Source: Lachnospiraceae bacterium (GTDB lineage: Bacteria; Bacillota; Clostridia; Lachnospirales; Lachnospiraceae). Taken from it: a DNA stretch of 64,000 nt. The stretch covers positions 58,156 to 122,155 of the forward strand of contig JAIECJ010000231.1 of assembly GCA_029068555.1 (NCBI GenBank), written 5' to 3'. This document shows positions 17,141 through 25,393 of this stretch, in pieces. A program made the position numbers and the translations under genes. Every line of letters starts with the position of its first letter. The first letter of the stretch is position 1. Under the pieces are notes generated by a model, which worked only from the letters and a program-made list of their open reading frames with translations, was not told the DNA's origin and made no database searches.

Positions 17141-18211
17141 ATGGAAAAACGTCAGAGTAATTTTGAGTGGCTGCGTATTTTATGTATGTTTTTGATTGTG
17201 GGATTTCATATTACTGGTCAGACTAATATGGATGGATATGGAACAGGGGACGGAATCGTTTATTATTATTGTATATTAATTGGTTCAGCCGGAAGATTAG
17301 TCTGCAACACCTTTGTCATGATAGGGGCGTGGTTTTTGGTAGATAGTAAATTCCGACCAGAGAGAGTAATCAATCTATGGTTGGAGATTTTTATCTATTC
17401 TGTTGCGATAACCGTGATATGCTTTGGAATTGGGTGTGAGGATGCCAGTACCATAACATTGATTCAGGCATTTTTTCCGATTTTCGGAAGACCAGTATGG
17501 TTTGGCGCAGAATATATCTGTCTGCTCCTTTTGACACCATGGTTAAATGAGATGCTTACCGAAAAAAACATGCATAGAACAAGGCAGGCAGTAAAACTAT
17601 TTGCGATTTTGATTATAGGCTGTGCCACACTATTTCCGATAGGGCATACAACACCGGCATTCAGTGAACTGATTTGGTTCTGTTTTTTATATCTTTTTAC
17701 AGGGCTATATAAACGCGGGCAAATGCCATTCTGCCAAAAGATCGAGCGATATAGTTTTTTATGGTTCATATTGAGTTATCTTATTTTATGTAGTATGAGG
17801 ATACTGGCAGATACTATGGGATTGGAACCGCTGCGTTATCTGTATACTTATTATCGGGGCCACTATGAGTCTCTTTTGGGGTTTGCATGTTCCTTTTTTC
17901 TCTTTCTTACATTCAAGAACTGGAAGGCAGGGTACAATAGGTTTGTGAACCTGGTTTCACGTGCGTCATTTGCTGTGTATGTTATTCATCAGACACCGGC
18001 ATTTTATAGATATATGTGGAATGGCATTTTTCAGGTAGATGCGTCTGTTGAAAATGGAAACATTATAGGGTATTCTCTACTTGTTATAGCTGTTATATTT
18101 GCAGTGAGTGTGTGTGTTGATAATATAAGGCTTTTGGTGTTAGATAAATTGATCTGCAAATGCAAGGCATATCATATGGTATGTAAACGATTATGTGAAT
18201 TTTATCAGTAA
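17141..18211 (+). CDS. Acyltransferase 3 family membrane protein
   Basis: A protein of 356 residues and about 10 spans. The start NFEWLRILCMFLIVGFHITG contains the R...H arrangement (Arg and the H in GFHI) conserved in acyltransferase 3 proteins such as OafA-type O-acetylases, and WFGAEYICLLLLTPWL is another family block. It would acetylate a sugar of the surface polymer, in addition to the MBOAT system. Its stop codon TAA is immediately followed by a MITE-like element. Confidence 0.85.
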   Translation: MEKRQSNFEWLRILCMFLIVGFHITGQTNMDGYGTGDGIVYYYCILIGSAGRLVCNTFVMIGAWFLVDSKFRPERVINLWLEIFIYSVAITVICFGIGCEDASTITLIQAFFPIFGRPVWFGAEYICLLLLTPWLNEMLTEKNMHRTRQAVKLFAILIIGCATLFPIGHTTPAFSELIWFCFLYLFTGLYKRGQMPFCQKIERYSFLWFILSYLILCSMRILADTMGLEPLRYLYTYYRGHYESLLGFACSFFLFLTFKNWKAGYNRFVNLVSRASFAVYVIHQTPAFYRYMWNGIFQVDASVENGNIIGYSLLVIAVIFAVSVCVDNIRLLVLDKLICKCKAYHMVCKRLCEFYQ

Positions 18212-18367
18212 GGAACTGTTAACAAATAACTTATCAATTTGGCTTGTCTAAACGTCCATCTGCGGCATCAGCTAATCTTGACGTAGCCTGCTGCGCCTGC
18301 GATTACCTTCTTTGCAGAACGAACATTTATACGGCGTCAGATTAACAAGTCATTTACTAACAGTTCC
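18212..18367. mobile_element. MITE-like element, 156 bp, flanked by TAA
   Basis: Ends GGAACTGTTA (18212) and TAACAGTTCC (18367) are part of imperfect terminal inverted repeats of about 32 bp (7 mismatches, all transitions). TAA stands on both sides (18209-18211 and 18368-18370) and looks like a target duplication; the left TAA is also the stop codon of the acyltransferase gene. No coding frame. The interior contains GTAGCCTGCTGCGCCTGCG, a stretch related in look to the interior of the 7175-7375 element. Confidence 0.65.
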
Positions 18368-18460
18368 TAAGATTATGGAGCAGTATGGTTCGCATATTGA
18401 TAAAGTCTGCAGGCATATATAGTTTTTAATCTTTAGTTAAAGATAGGAGAAATGGTTTCA

Positions 18461-19561
18461 ATGAACAAATCAATATATTTTTTTATAGGAACAGAGGCTG
18501 AGCTGATAAAAGTGTTTCCGGTTGTTATAGAGTGCCAAAATGCTGGAAAAACATGTCATATCATTGCATCAGGGCAAAATGACCTAAGGAAAAGCCGTAT
18601 TATAGATTTTATGAAATTAAATGGCAAATTTATTGAACTGTCAAAGGAAACAGACATTAAAAAAAGTGCTGCAGGTTTGTTGAGCTGGTTTCTTAGTGTC
18701 AAGAAAAGGGCACCGCGGATAATTAAGAAGCATTTTCATACAGCTGAGCTGAGCGGGGCTGATTTGATTGTGCATGGCGACACAGTTTCTACAATGATGG
18801 GAGCGTTTGTCGGCAAAAAACTGGGAATGCGGGTCTGCCACGTTGAGGCAGGGCTGCGCTCGCATAATCTGCTCAATCCATTTCCGGAAGAAATAGATCG
18901 GTTAATTACCAGCAGACTGGCTGGTGTACATTTTGCGCCAGGCAGTCTGCCGACAGAGAATCTGCGTAATGCAAAAGGAATTGTCGTCAATACAGAGTAC
19001 AACACGATTCTGGACAGTCTGGCATGGTCAAAAAAAATGGAAATCAGAACAAAAGCAGTGCAAGATATACAGGGAGAAGATTATTTTGTGTTTGTCATGC
19101 ACAGGCAGGAAAATTTGATGAATAATGATTTTGTGAGGCAGGTAGTAAAGCAGATCAGGGCGCTTGCAAGAGAGCGGAAATGTGTGTTGATCCTTCATAA
19201 AATTACGGAGAATAAGTTTAATGAGCTTGGAATTCTTGACAAGCTGAAAAAAGATATACATTTTGTGATGATGCCGCGGGTAGATTATTTTGATTTCATG
19301 AAGCTGCTTGAGGGGGCGCAGTATGTGATAACGGACGGGGGCAGCAACCAGGAGGAACTGCATTACATGGGAAAACCTTGCCTTATCATGAGAAAGAGAA
19401 CAGAGCGGCAGGAAGGCATTGGGGAAAATGCAGTCATGTACTCAGGAAAAACAGATAGTATCAATAAGTTTGCAGTGAACTATAAAAGATATCAGAGGGA
19501 ATGTTTATTGGAAAAATGCCAGCCAAGTAAGATAATATGCAATACGTTGTGCAGGCAGTAA
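18461..19561 (+). CDS. wecB: UDP-N-acetylglucosamine 2-epimerase (WecB/MnaA type)
   Basis: A protein of 366 residues covering the full family length. Diagnostic blocks are IVHGDTVSTMMGA, HVEAGLRSHN followed by PFPEEIDR, VMHRQEN, and ITDGGSNQEE, which place the catalytic Asp, Glu and His residues. It converts UDP-GlcNAc to UDP-ManNAc in the cytoplasm. ATG at 18461 was chosen because AGGAGA (18445-18450) is too close to the ATG at 18452. The TagA/WecG-like transferase at 57825 could use its product. It is transcribed alone, converging on the recombinase gene. Confidence 0.9.
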   Translation: MNKSIYFFIGTEAELIKVFPVVIECQNAGKTCHIIASGQNDLRKSRIIDFMKLNGKFIELSKETDIKKSAAGLLSWFLSVKKRAPRIIKKHFHTAELSGADLIVHGDTVSTMMGAFVGKKLGMRVCHVEAGLRSHNLLNPFPEEIDRLITSRLAGVHFAPGSLPTENLRNAKGIVVNTEYNTILDSLAWSKKMEIRTKAVQDIQGEDYFVFVMHRQENLMNNDFVRQVVKQIRALARERKCVLILHKITENKFNELGILDKLKKDIHFVMMPRVDYFDFMKLLEGAQYVITDGGSNQEELHYMGKPCLIMRKRTERQEGIGENAVMYSGKTDSINKFAVNYKRYQRECLLEKCQPSKIICNTLCRQ

Positions 19562-19595
19562 AGTGCAGTCGGGCTTTTGGAGCGGCAATTTTTGT

Positions 19596-20195
19596 TCAGC
19601 AGGATGAAGCGTTTGTCAATGATGCCCTATAACGAAATGTTGACAGTGCCATTCCGCACGTTCTTGCTGCCTCCGATCCAGAGATTTCGCCAAGACGCCA
19701 GCGGGCGCATACATCTTCAAAATTATCCGGCAGAGGCATGCGTGGTCTGCCAAATCGCACACCTCGCGCTTTTGCGGCTATAATTCCCTCCATCTGGCGC
19801 TGATGAATAGTTGAACGTTCATTTTCTGCCACAAAAGAAAGGATTTGCAGGACGATGTCGCTTAGAAATGTACCGATCAGGTCTTTGCCCCTTCTGGTGT
19901 CCAAAAGGGGCATATCCAAAACGACAATGTCCACATACTTTTCTTTTGTCAGAATCCGCCATTGTTCCAATATTTCTTCGTAGTCGCGTCCAAGGCGGTC
20001 AATGCTTTTGATGTATACAACATCATTTTTTTTTAAACGCCGCATCAGTTTTTTGTAAGACGGCCTTTTAAAGTCTTTCCCCGATTGTTTGTCAATAAAG
20101 ATTCTTTCTACTGTAATGCCGGTTTCATGTAATGCTGTCAGCTGCCTGTCCTCATTTTGTTCTTTCGTACTTACGCGTACATACCCATAAGTCAT
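19596..20195 (-). CDS. Serine recombinase (invertase/resolvase family)
   Basis: A protein of 199 residues, close in length to Hin-type invertases. The N-terminal domain has YGYVRVSTKEQNEDRQ with the nucleophile Ser9, KSIDRLGRDYEE with the catalytic arginines, and the long E helix around FVAENERSTIHQRQ. The C-terminal 45 residues (RFGRPR, then SGSEAARTCGMALSTFRYRA) form the DNA-binding helix-turn-helix. A very good AAGGAGG lies before the ATG, and a TATAAT at about 20227-20232 (minus strand) could be its -10. It is the last leftward gene downstream of switch 2, 66 bases after the flippase. It is the only site-specific recombinase in the window. Confidence 0.9.
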   Translation of the reverse strand: MTYGYVRVSTKEQNEDRQLTALHETGITVERIFIDKQSGKDFKRPSYKKLMRRLKKNDVVYIKSIDRLGRDYEEILEQWRILTKEKYVDIVVLDMPLLDTRRGKDLIGTFLSDIVLQILSFVAENERSTIHQRQMEGIIAAKARGVRFGRPRMPLPDNFEDVCARWRLGEISGSEAARTCGMALSTFRYRASLTNASSC

Positions 20196-20261
20196 AAATT
20201 ATTACCTCCTTAAATGTCATTTTTATCTATTATACATATGTGAGGATGGGATGTGCTATTT

Positions 20262-21815
20262 TTATCGTGGCATGAATATTGAAAGTTTTTTGTCAAGACC
20301 AAAAGTTTTCAGCAGCCATGGAATGGTATCTTTGTAGTCCTGAGTATGGTAGTAGATCATGAAATATCCTATATTGGGTATCGTGCAGCATATTAGAAAT
20401 TTTAGTATCAGACCAGTGATTCCGCTTAGTGTGATGTAACTGCACAATATTATCATAATGACGCTGATGAAAGCAGTGACTGCAGCATACCGCAGATGGG
20501 AAAGAAAAAATTCGCCAAGTTTTCCATTTTTGAAATAACACTGAAATACGATTTTTGCACTAAGTCCAAATCCAAAAATAATCAGAGAAATGAGGGTGGC
20601 AAAAATAATTCCATGTATTCCCATAATTTGTACAAGAATAAAGTTTAAAATCAGGTTGGAAATACTCTCCGCAATCGTCCTTTTCCGGTTTTCGTACCAC
20701 AGTCCTTTGGCATCAGAGTACAAGGCTCTGATCGTGCCCATGGTTTGTGCATAAAAGTATATGCTTAATAAAACTACAACAGAGTAATCAAACATAAGTT
20801 TGCTGCCCATCCATAGTTCCATAAACGGTTGGAACAGACACAATAAACAGACAGTACACCATCCGCTAAGCCACATGTAAATAAAGTTTATCTTTTTCAT
20901 ATCATTATAATTTTTCTCAACGCTTTCCTGTACAATACTGTTTCCTACTCCGGCTAGTATAGAGTCTTTTATAATGGATAAAAATGAGAGTACGGCCACT
21001 ATCACATACAAATAATTGGCATATATCGCGGTTAATGATATGTTTAGGAATTTGGATATAAATATGCTGTCAAATGTATTTCTGGATGCAGAACATAACT
21101 GATAGACAGCAAGACCCAGAACTTTTTCCTTAATCTGATTCTTAATTTCGGCAGACAGGAGTCCCTTACAGATAAGTCTGGGATACATTTTTTTCACGAT
21201 TATGGAATTAATGATGTTGTTAAGACAGGTGCAGGCGGGCATTGCCAGCAGAAATAAGTAATAATTTTTAAGCCCGTAGAGGATTATGAGCTGGGAAATG
21301 TTCAGGACAATGGACGTAAATGTGCTCACATTATTCAATAAATCGACTCTCTGATAGGCATTTAAAAGTGCTGTTTTGTATGCGTACATAAAGTAAGTCA
21401 TTGATGTATTGACCAGATAGATGAAATACAATGCACGGACATTTAAATTACTGGGATATTCTCCGTTTATCAGATGAGGGATAAATGGCATAAGTATCAT
21501 ACCGATAACAAAAATGAGCGTACCCATTATCTGGTAGATGTTTCTGTAAAATTTCAGCAGGGCACATATTGTCACCTCATCGTTTTCGGCAATGGGCTTA
21601 TACATATTGTATACAATTGCACTTCCGAATCCGAGCTCTGCAAGATTTAAGACCTGCAGGACAGAACTGAACAGGCTGTCTAGGCCTAAATACTCAATTC
21701 CTAATTTTTGTATCAGAAATGCCCGGATAAAAAACGGAAGAAAAATTTTTGTAGTTTTGTTTATGATTCCTGAATAAATATTTCTTTTTGCGTTCTGGGC
21801 TCTTGCTAAGTTCAT
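20262..21815 (-). CDS. Wzx-like flippase, left module 2
   Basis: A protein of 517 residues with about 12-14 spans, MOP superfamily. The N-terminus (FLIQKLGIEYLGLDSLFSS, then LNLAELGFGSAI) matches the oligosaccharide flippases of Gram-positive capsule loci and aligns with the flippase of the mirror module (30900-32429: YLGISSLFTN, LSLAELGIGTTI). It is the fifth gene of the leftward group that begins at 27184. It would export the lipid-linked unit made by the GT2, GT2 and GT4 genes upstream. Confidence 0.88.
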   Translation of the reverse strand: MNLARAQNAKRNIYSGIINKTTKIFLPFFIRAFLIQKLGIEYLGLDSLFSSVLQVLNLAELGFGSAIVYNMYKPIAENDEVTICALLKFYRNIYQIMGTLIFVIGMILMPFIPHLINGEYPSNLNVRALYFIYLVNTSMTYFMYAYKTALLNAYQRVDLLNNVSTFTSIVLNISQLIILYGLKNYYLFLLAMPACTCLNNIINSIIVKKMYPRLICKGLLSAEIKNQIKEKVLGLAVYQLCSASRNTFDSIFISKFLNISLTAIYANYLYVIVAVLSFLSIIKDSILAGVGNSIVQESVEKNYNDMKKINFIYMWLSGWCTVCLLCLFQPFMELWMGSKLMFDYSVVVLLSIYFYAQTMGTIRALYSDAKGLWYENRKRTIAESISNLILNFILVQIMGIHGIIFATLISLIIFGFGLSAKIVFQCYFKNGKLGEFFLSHLRYAAVTAFISVIMIILCSYITLSGITGLILKFLICCTIPNIGYFMIYYHTQDYKDTIPWLLKTFGLDKKLSIFMPR

Positions 21816-21854
21816 AAGTGGGTATATTTTCCTTTTCAGTCGTTGTTATTTATA

Positions 21855-23222
21855 CTATGCATCAATAAGTTCTTTGAAACGTTTTGCCATCACGGCGCTG
21901 CTGTACCTGTTCAGAAATGTTTCATCAGAGTGGCATTTAAGGCATCCGTTCATCATAAATTCCTGATATTTGGATAAGATCCACTGCTTGGCTTCTGCGT
22001 GGCCTTTAGAACCGCCGGCCTCTTCTAGGGCATATCCAAGTTTGGCTCTTTGTGTTATCTTTTTGACGGCACTGTCGGCTGCATTTCCTGATATAATCGA
22101 AAAAATCGGTTTTTTCATCATAAAATACTCTATAAATTTCCCTTTCATTACATCCCGTTCATTCCAGGTATTCCATGCCAGCACACAGAGAATGTCCGAC
22201 TGGTATTGAAGTTCTAGCGCCTTTTTTCTGGAAAGTTTTCCCTTATTTATCAATATGTTTTCCATGCCACAATCTTTTGCTTGGTTTTGAATAATGTGAT
22301 AGTCATTTCCGGCATACACAACGGATATATGCTCCCGGCTTATCAAGTTTTCAAGTTCCAGTTCATGCAAAATTTGAAACAATGGCCTGATGTCGTCTTT
22401 CCCGTCATATATTGTTCCGGTATATGTGATCCAAAGTTTATCCCTGTGTTCACAATGCGTTAGGCCTAGAATATCCTCTTTGTCAAAACCGTTGCGGATC
22501 ATATGAAACTTTTTCATATATTTTCCCGAACCAATATGTGTCCTGCCAGCGCCTGTAATATAAGAAGCACTTTTATCCGCCTTGTAAGCAGCATAACGCA
22601 GATACAATCCAAGTAATTTGCCTGAAGTAGTGCACGGATCCCTGTAATCAACAATCCATTTTAAGTTTTTATTGCGCTTTTTATATTTCAGTCCAAGAAG
22701 CAGACTTCCTGTAGGCCCCCATGTAGTAAGCATGGCGTTCATCTTATCCATGGGAAGTTTTTTGGAAAGCTTTACTCCTTTTTGGGCGAATGCAATGTCA
22801 TCACATACAAAAATATAGATATCATTAATGGCTATAAGGGTTTTTCCAAAAAATTTTTTTAGTCGTCCTGTGATACTTTTCTCTTTTGATAAAACTATAT
22901 TGTTGACAGCAGAAAGTGTGGCTCTGTTTGTATCATTGCTTTCCTGTGACTTGCAAAACATTTTTCCTGCATGCCTCTTAAGCGTCTCGGCCAAGTGCAT
23001 TCTGTTCAAAGAGACAGGAAGTATTGTAACATATTGGGCTGCTCCGTCCATGTCACGCTGCAGTAATTCATCTTTGATGTCTCCTTCGTTCAATGAACTG
23101 CAGATAACCCAGAAATGATATTCGCCTGTCCTTGCCAGATATTTTACCATTTTTGTAAATCTGATTGCCCCGATGGTATTCCGCGGGGCAAAATGCCAGC
23201 TGATTACTAATATATTTTTCAT
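21855..23222 (-). CDS. GT4-like glycosyltransferase, left module 2
   Basis: A protein of 455 residues from the ATG at 23222, giving the typical start MKNILVISWHFAPRNTIGA. Longer starts at 23249 and 23333 exist and overlap the upstream gene. The GT-B donor domain is seen in WITYTGTIYDGKDDI, VVYAGNDYHI and the late DVMKGKFIEYFMMKKPIF. Membrane spans are absent. Spacing to its neighbours is short, as expected for an operon. No paralogue appears in the right module of switch 2, where the Fe-S protein takes the equivalent position. Specificity unknown. Confidence 0.75.
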   Translation of the reverse strand: MKNILVISWHFAPRNTIGAIRFTKMVKYLARTGEYHFWVICSSLNEGDIKDELLQRDMDGAAQYVTILPVSLNRMHLAETLKRHAGKMFCKSQESNDTNRATLSAVNNIVLSKEKSITGRLKKFFGKTLIAINDIYIFVCDDIAFAQKGVKLSKKLPMDKMNAMLTTWGPTGSLLLGLKYKKRNKNLKWIVDYRDPCTTSGKLLGLYLRYAAYKADKSASYITGAGRTHIGSGKYMKKFHMIRNGFDKEDILGLTHCEHRDKLWITYTGTIYDGKDDIRPLFQILHELELENLISREHISVVYAGNDYHIIQNQAKDCGMENILINKGKLSRKKALELQYQSDILCVLAWNTWNERDVMKGKFIEYFMMKKPIFSIISGNAADSAVKKITQRAKLGYALEEAGGSKGHAEAKQWILSKYQEFMMNGCLKCHSDETFLNRYSSAVMAKRFKELIDA

Positions 23223-23275
23223 ATTCAAAACCTCTGCGCCATGATCCATGGCATCTTCTTTTTTGTTTCCGACAA

Positions 23276-24319
23276 TTAAGTCTGAATCCTGTACAGAACT
23301 CCGTACCTGATATTTCCTACAGTTATTTTCCAAAATGTCTTGTTAACGCCCCAGAGTAGAATTGTCCGCTTGATGATATGCTCCCTGAACGTTCTGCATC
23401 TTATTTTCACCAATTCTTCGTGATATTCTTTGTAGTATTTTTCAACTAGTTTTACATATTTTTTTTGCTTACTGAGATCTGGCTCACTTGTAACAATTTG
23501 GTACCATAGTTTCAATATTACAAGGTAAAATCCAATAAGGTGCTTCTCATATGCAAACCTGCATCCTTGCTTTTTATAAAATTCCAGATTCATTTTATTT
23601 GCCAGAGCCAATTCATAATGGAGGGCGTTTGGCTTAATCAAACGGCTGTCTGTATATCTGGATATTCTGCGGTGTATGTATGCATTGTTGAGTAAGGTTA
23701 CCTTTTCTGCATAAAAAAATAAACGTGGCACACAGTATACATCATTTAGATAGTTTTGCGGAAGAACTGCTTTGGCATTGTAAATATACTTTTGCATTTT
23801 GGCATAAAAATCTCTGTTAATGAGCATTCCTACAATACTGAAATTTCCATTATTTTTTTCCGGTTCAAATAGCCTGTAGAGCATTTCCTTTCCGCTGATA
23901 TTCTTAATGTGCTTTTCGTGGATATCAAACGGACAGTCGGATATTTTGCTGCTCAGGACATTTTTAAAACAGACAATCACGAAATCCGAATTTTTGTATT
24001 TCATCATATCCCTGAACATATCACGATGAAAAATATCGTCCGCATCCAAAAAAGCAATCCACGTATCTTTCTGCGCCATTTTGTATCCATTGTCCCTGGC
24101 ATTTGACATTCCTCCGTTTTGCTGATGGCGCACTCTGATTCGGGTGTCTTTTGCCGCATACAGGTCACAAATGCGGGCGGTATCATCTGTAGAACCGTCG
24201 TCAACCAGTATCAGTTCATAATCCTTGTATGACTGGTTTAGCACACTGTCCAAAGTCTCTTTTAGAAAGCGGTCACCATTGTAAATCGGAATTATTATAC
24301 TCAGCTCACATTTTTTCAC
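23276..24319 (-). CDS. GT2 glycosyltransferase B, left module 2
   Basis: A protein of 347 residues. The GT-A core is clear: LSIIIPIYNGDRFLKETLDS, LILVDDGSTDDT, and AFLDADDIF for metal binding. The C-terminal 130 residues, ending in a basic FREHIIKRTILLWG segment, align with the end of the GT2 at 28520-29569 (KEHIVYWSILLW), so the two are mirror-image paralogues. No membrane span. Third gene from switch 2 in the leftward direction, 32 bases after the previous gene. Confidence 0.87.
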   Translation of the reverse strand: MKKCELSIIIPIYNGDRFLKETLDSVLNQSYKDYELILVDDGSTDDTARICDLYAAKDTRIRVRHQQNGGMSNARDNGYKMAQKDTWIAFLDADDIFHRDMFRDMMKYKNSDFVIVCFKNVLSSKISDCPFDIHEKHIKNISGKEMLYRLFEPEKNNGNFSIVGMLINRDFYAKMQKYIYNAKAVLPQNYLNDVYCVPRLFFYAEKVTLLNNAYIHRRISRYTDSRLIKPNALHYELALANKMNLEFYKKQGCRFAYEKHLIGFYLVILKLWYQIVTSEPDLSKQKKYVKLVEKYYKEYHEELVKIRCRTFREHIIKRTILLWGVNKTFWKITVGNIRYGVLYRIQT

Positions 24320-24351
24320 GATGCTATCCTCACATTTTAATATAATTTAAT

Positions 24352-25374
24352 TCATACCTGTTTTCCATATGCGTTATTTCTGCGCTTTCCACCTGTGATT
24401 TTAATAAACCCCAGCAGGGCAGTCTGAATACAGATATAATAGAGGTAGATAAAGTGGAGCAGGTATGTCGGATTTTTATATACAATTGATAATCGCATAC
24501 TGTCCAGTATCGGAAGCGGAACGATTAACGCATAAATGCAAAATAAAATTTTTTTTGGTTTTAAGTTCCTGTTAAATTTTTCTTTGGAGGAAAAGCCACT
24601 TTCCCCTTTATGGAAGATATTATTGATCACCCGGAACTTAAGTTTGGATAGGTATGTCCTGAATGACGAACTGCAGTTGTGCCTGATATCATCATCTCTG
24701 ATGCAGCCGCAGAGATGAGTGTCTGCTATAATGGTGTCATAGGCACTGCAGATAAATTCGATGGTGTCATACGCATCCGGATATTTTTCTCTCATATAGT
24801 CAAGTGAAAGTGCGGATGTACCGCTGTCAGCCAATGGATATATATCATTCGGTTCAAATTTCATAATTGTAAATTTTCCTTCTTCACTGACTATGTTTTT
24901 GTGATATGTCTCGTATTTATCTTTTTTGGTGCTGTATATGAAGTAAGAAAACGGATCGCCCAATGTATTCATGTAATCTGCACAGATACCACAGATTTCT
25001 TTTCGTCCGCGTATATATCTGTTAGGAAGAAGCATTTTTAACTCAGGATGTTTTCTCAGGAACCCCATTTTCTCCTGAAGCTGTGTTCGATAAGAAAATT
25101 CTTCGTCCGAATCCATCCGGAGAATGTAATGCCCGATGGCGTGACTGGTTCCGATTGCTTTTGCATGCTCTGGCAGACGTTTGGGATTATCATACACGTC
25201 CGCGCTGTATTTGGCTGCAATCTGTCTGGTAGAATCAGTTGATCCACCATCTACCACAAGTATTTCCAGCTCATTTTGGTCAATGGACTGCTGTCGGATT
25301 GACTTTAATGTGTATCCGAGTGTGCGTTCCGAATTGTATGTTGCTATAATAATGGAAAAAAAAGGCTGTGGCAT
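24352..25374 (-). CDS. GT2 glycosyltransferase A, left module 2
   Basis: A protein of 340 residues from the ATG at 25374 (GGGAG five bases upstream; a GTG at 25386 is possible). GT-A features are FSIIIATYNSERTLG, LVVDGGSTDSTRQIA and RMDSDEEF. A C-terminal hydrophobic segment (about residues 290-325) may tether it to the membrane. It is paralogous to 27483-28493, which has FSIVMPAYNSERTI, VIDGGSDDRT and KQDSDEVF; both also share GDPFSY and the C-terminal LHF(I/V)Y-type hydrophobic end. The pair lies head to head across switch 2. Confidence 0.87.
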   Translation of the reverse strand: MPQPFFSIIIATYNSERTLGYTLKSIRQQSIDQNELEILVVDGGSTDSTRQIAAKYSADVYDNPKRLPEHAKAIGTSHAIGHYILRMDSDEEFSYRTQLQEKMGFLRKHPELKMLLPNRYIRGRKEICGICADYMNTLGDPFSYFIYSTKKDKYETYHKNIVSEEGKFTIMKFEPNDIYPLADSGTSALSLDYMREKYPDAYDTIEFICSAYDTIIADTHLCGCIRDDDIRHNCSSSFRTYLSKLKFRVINNIFHKGESGFSSKEKFNRNLKPKKILFCIYALIVPLPILDSMRLSIVYKNPTYLLHFIYLYYICIQTALLGFIKITGGKRRNNAYGKQV

Positions 25375-25393
25375 GTCTGCTCCCACCTCACTT

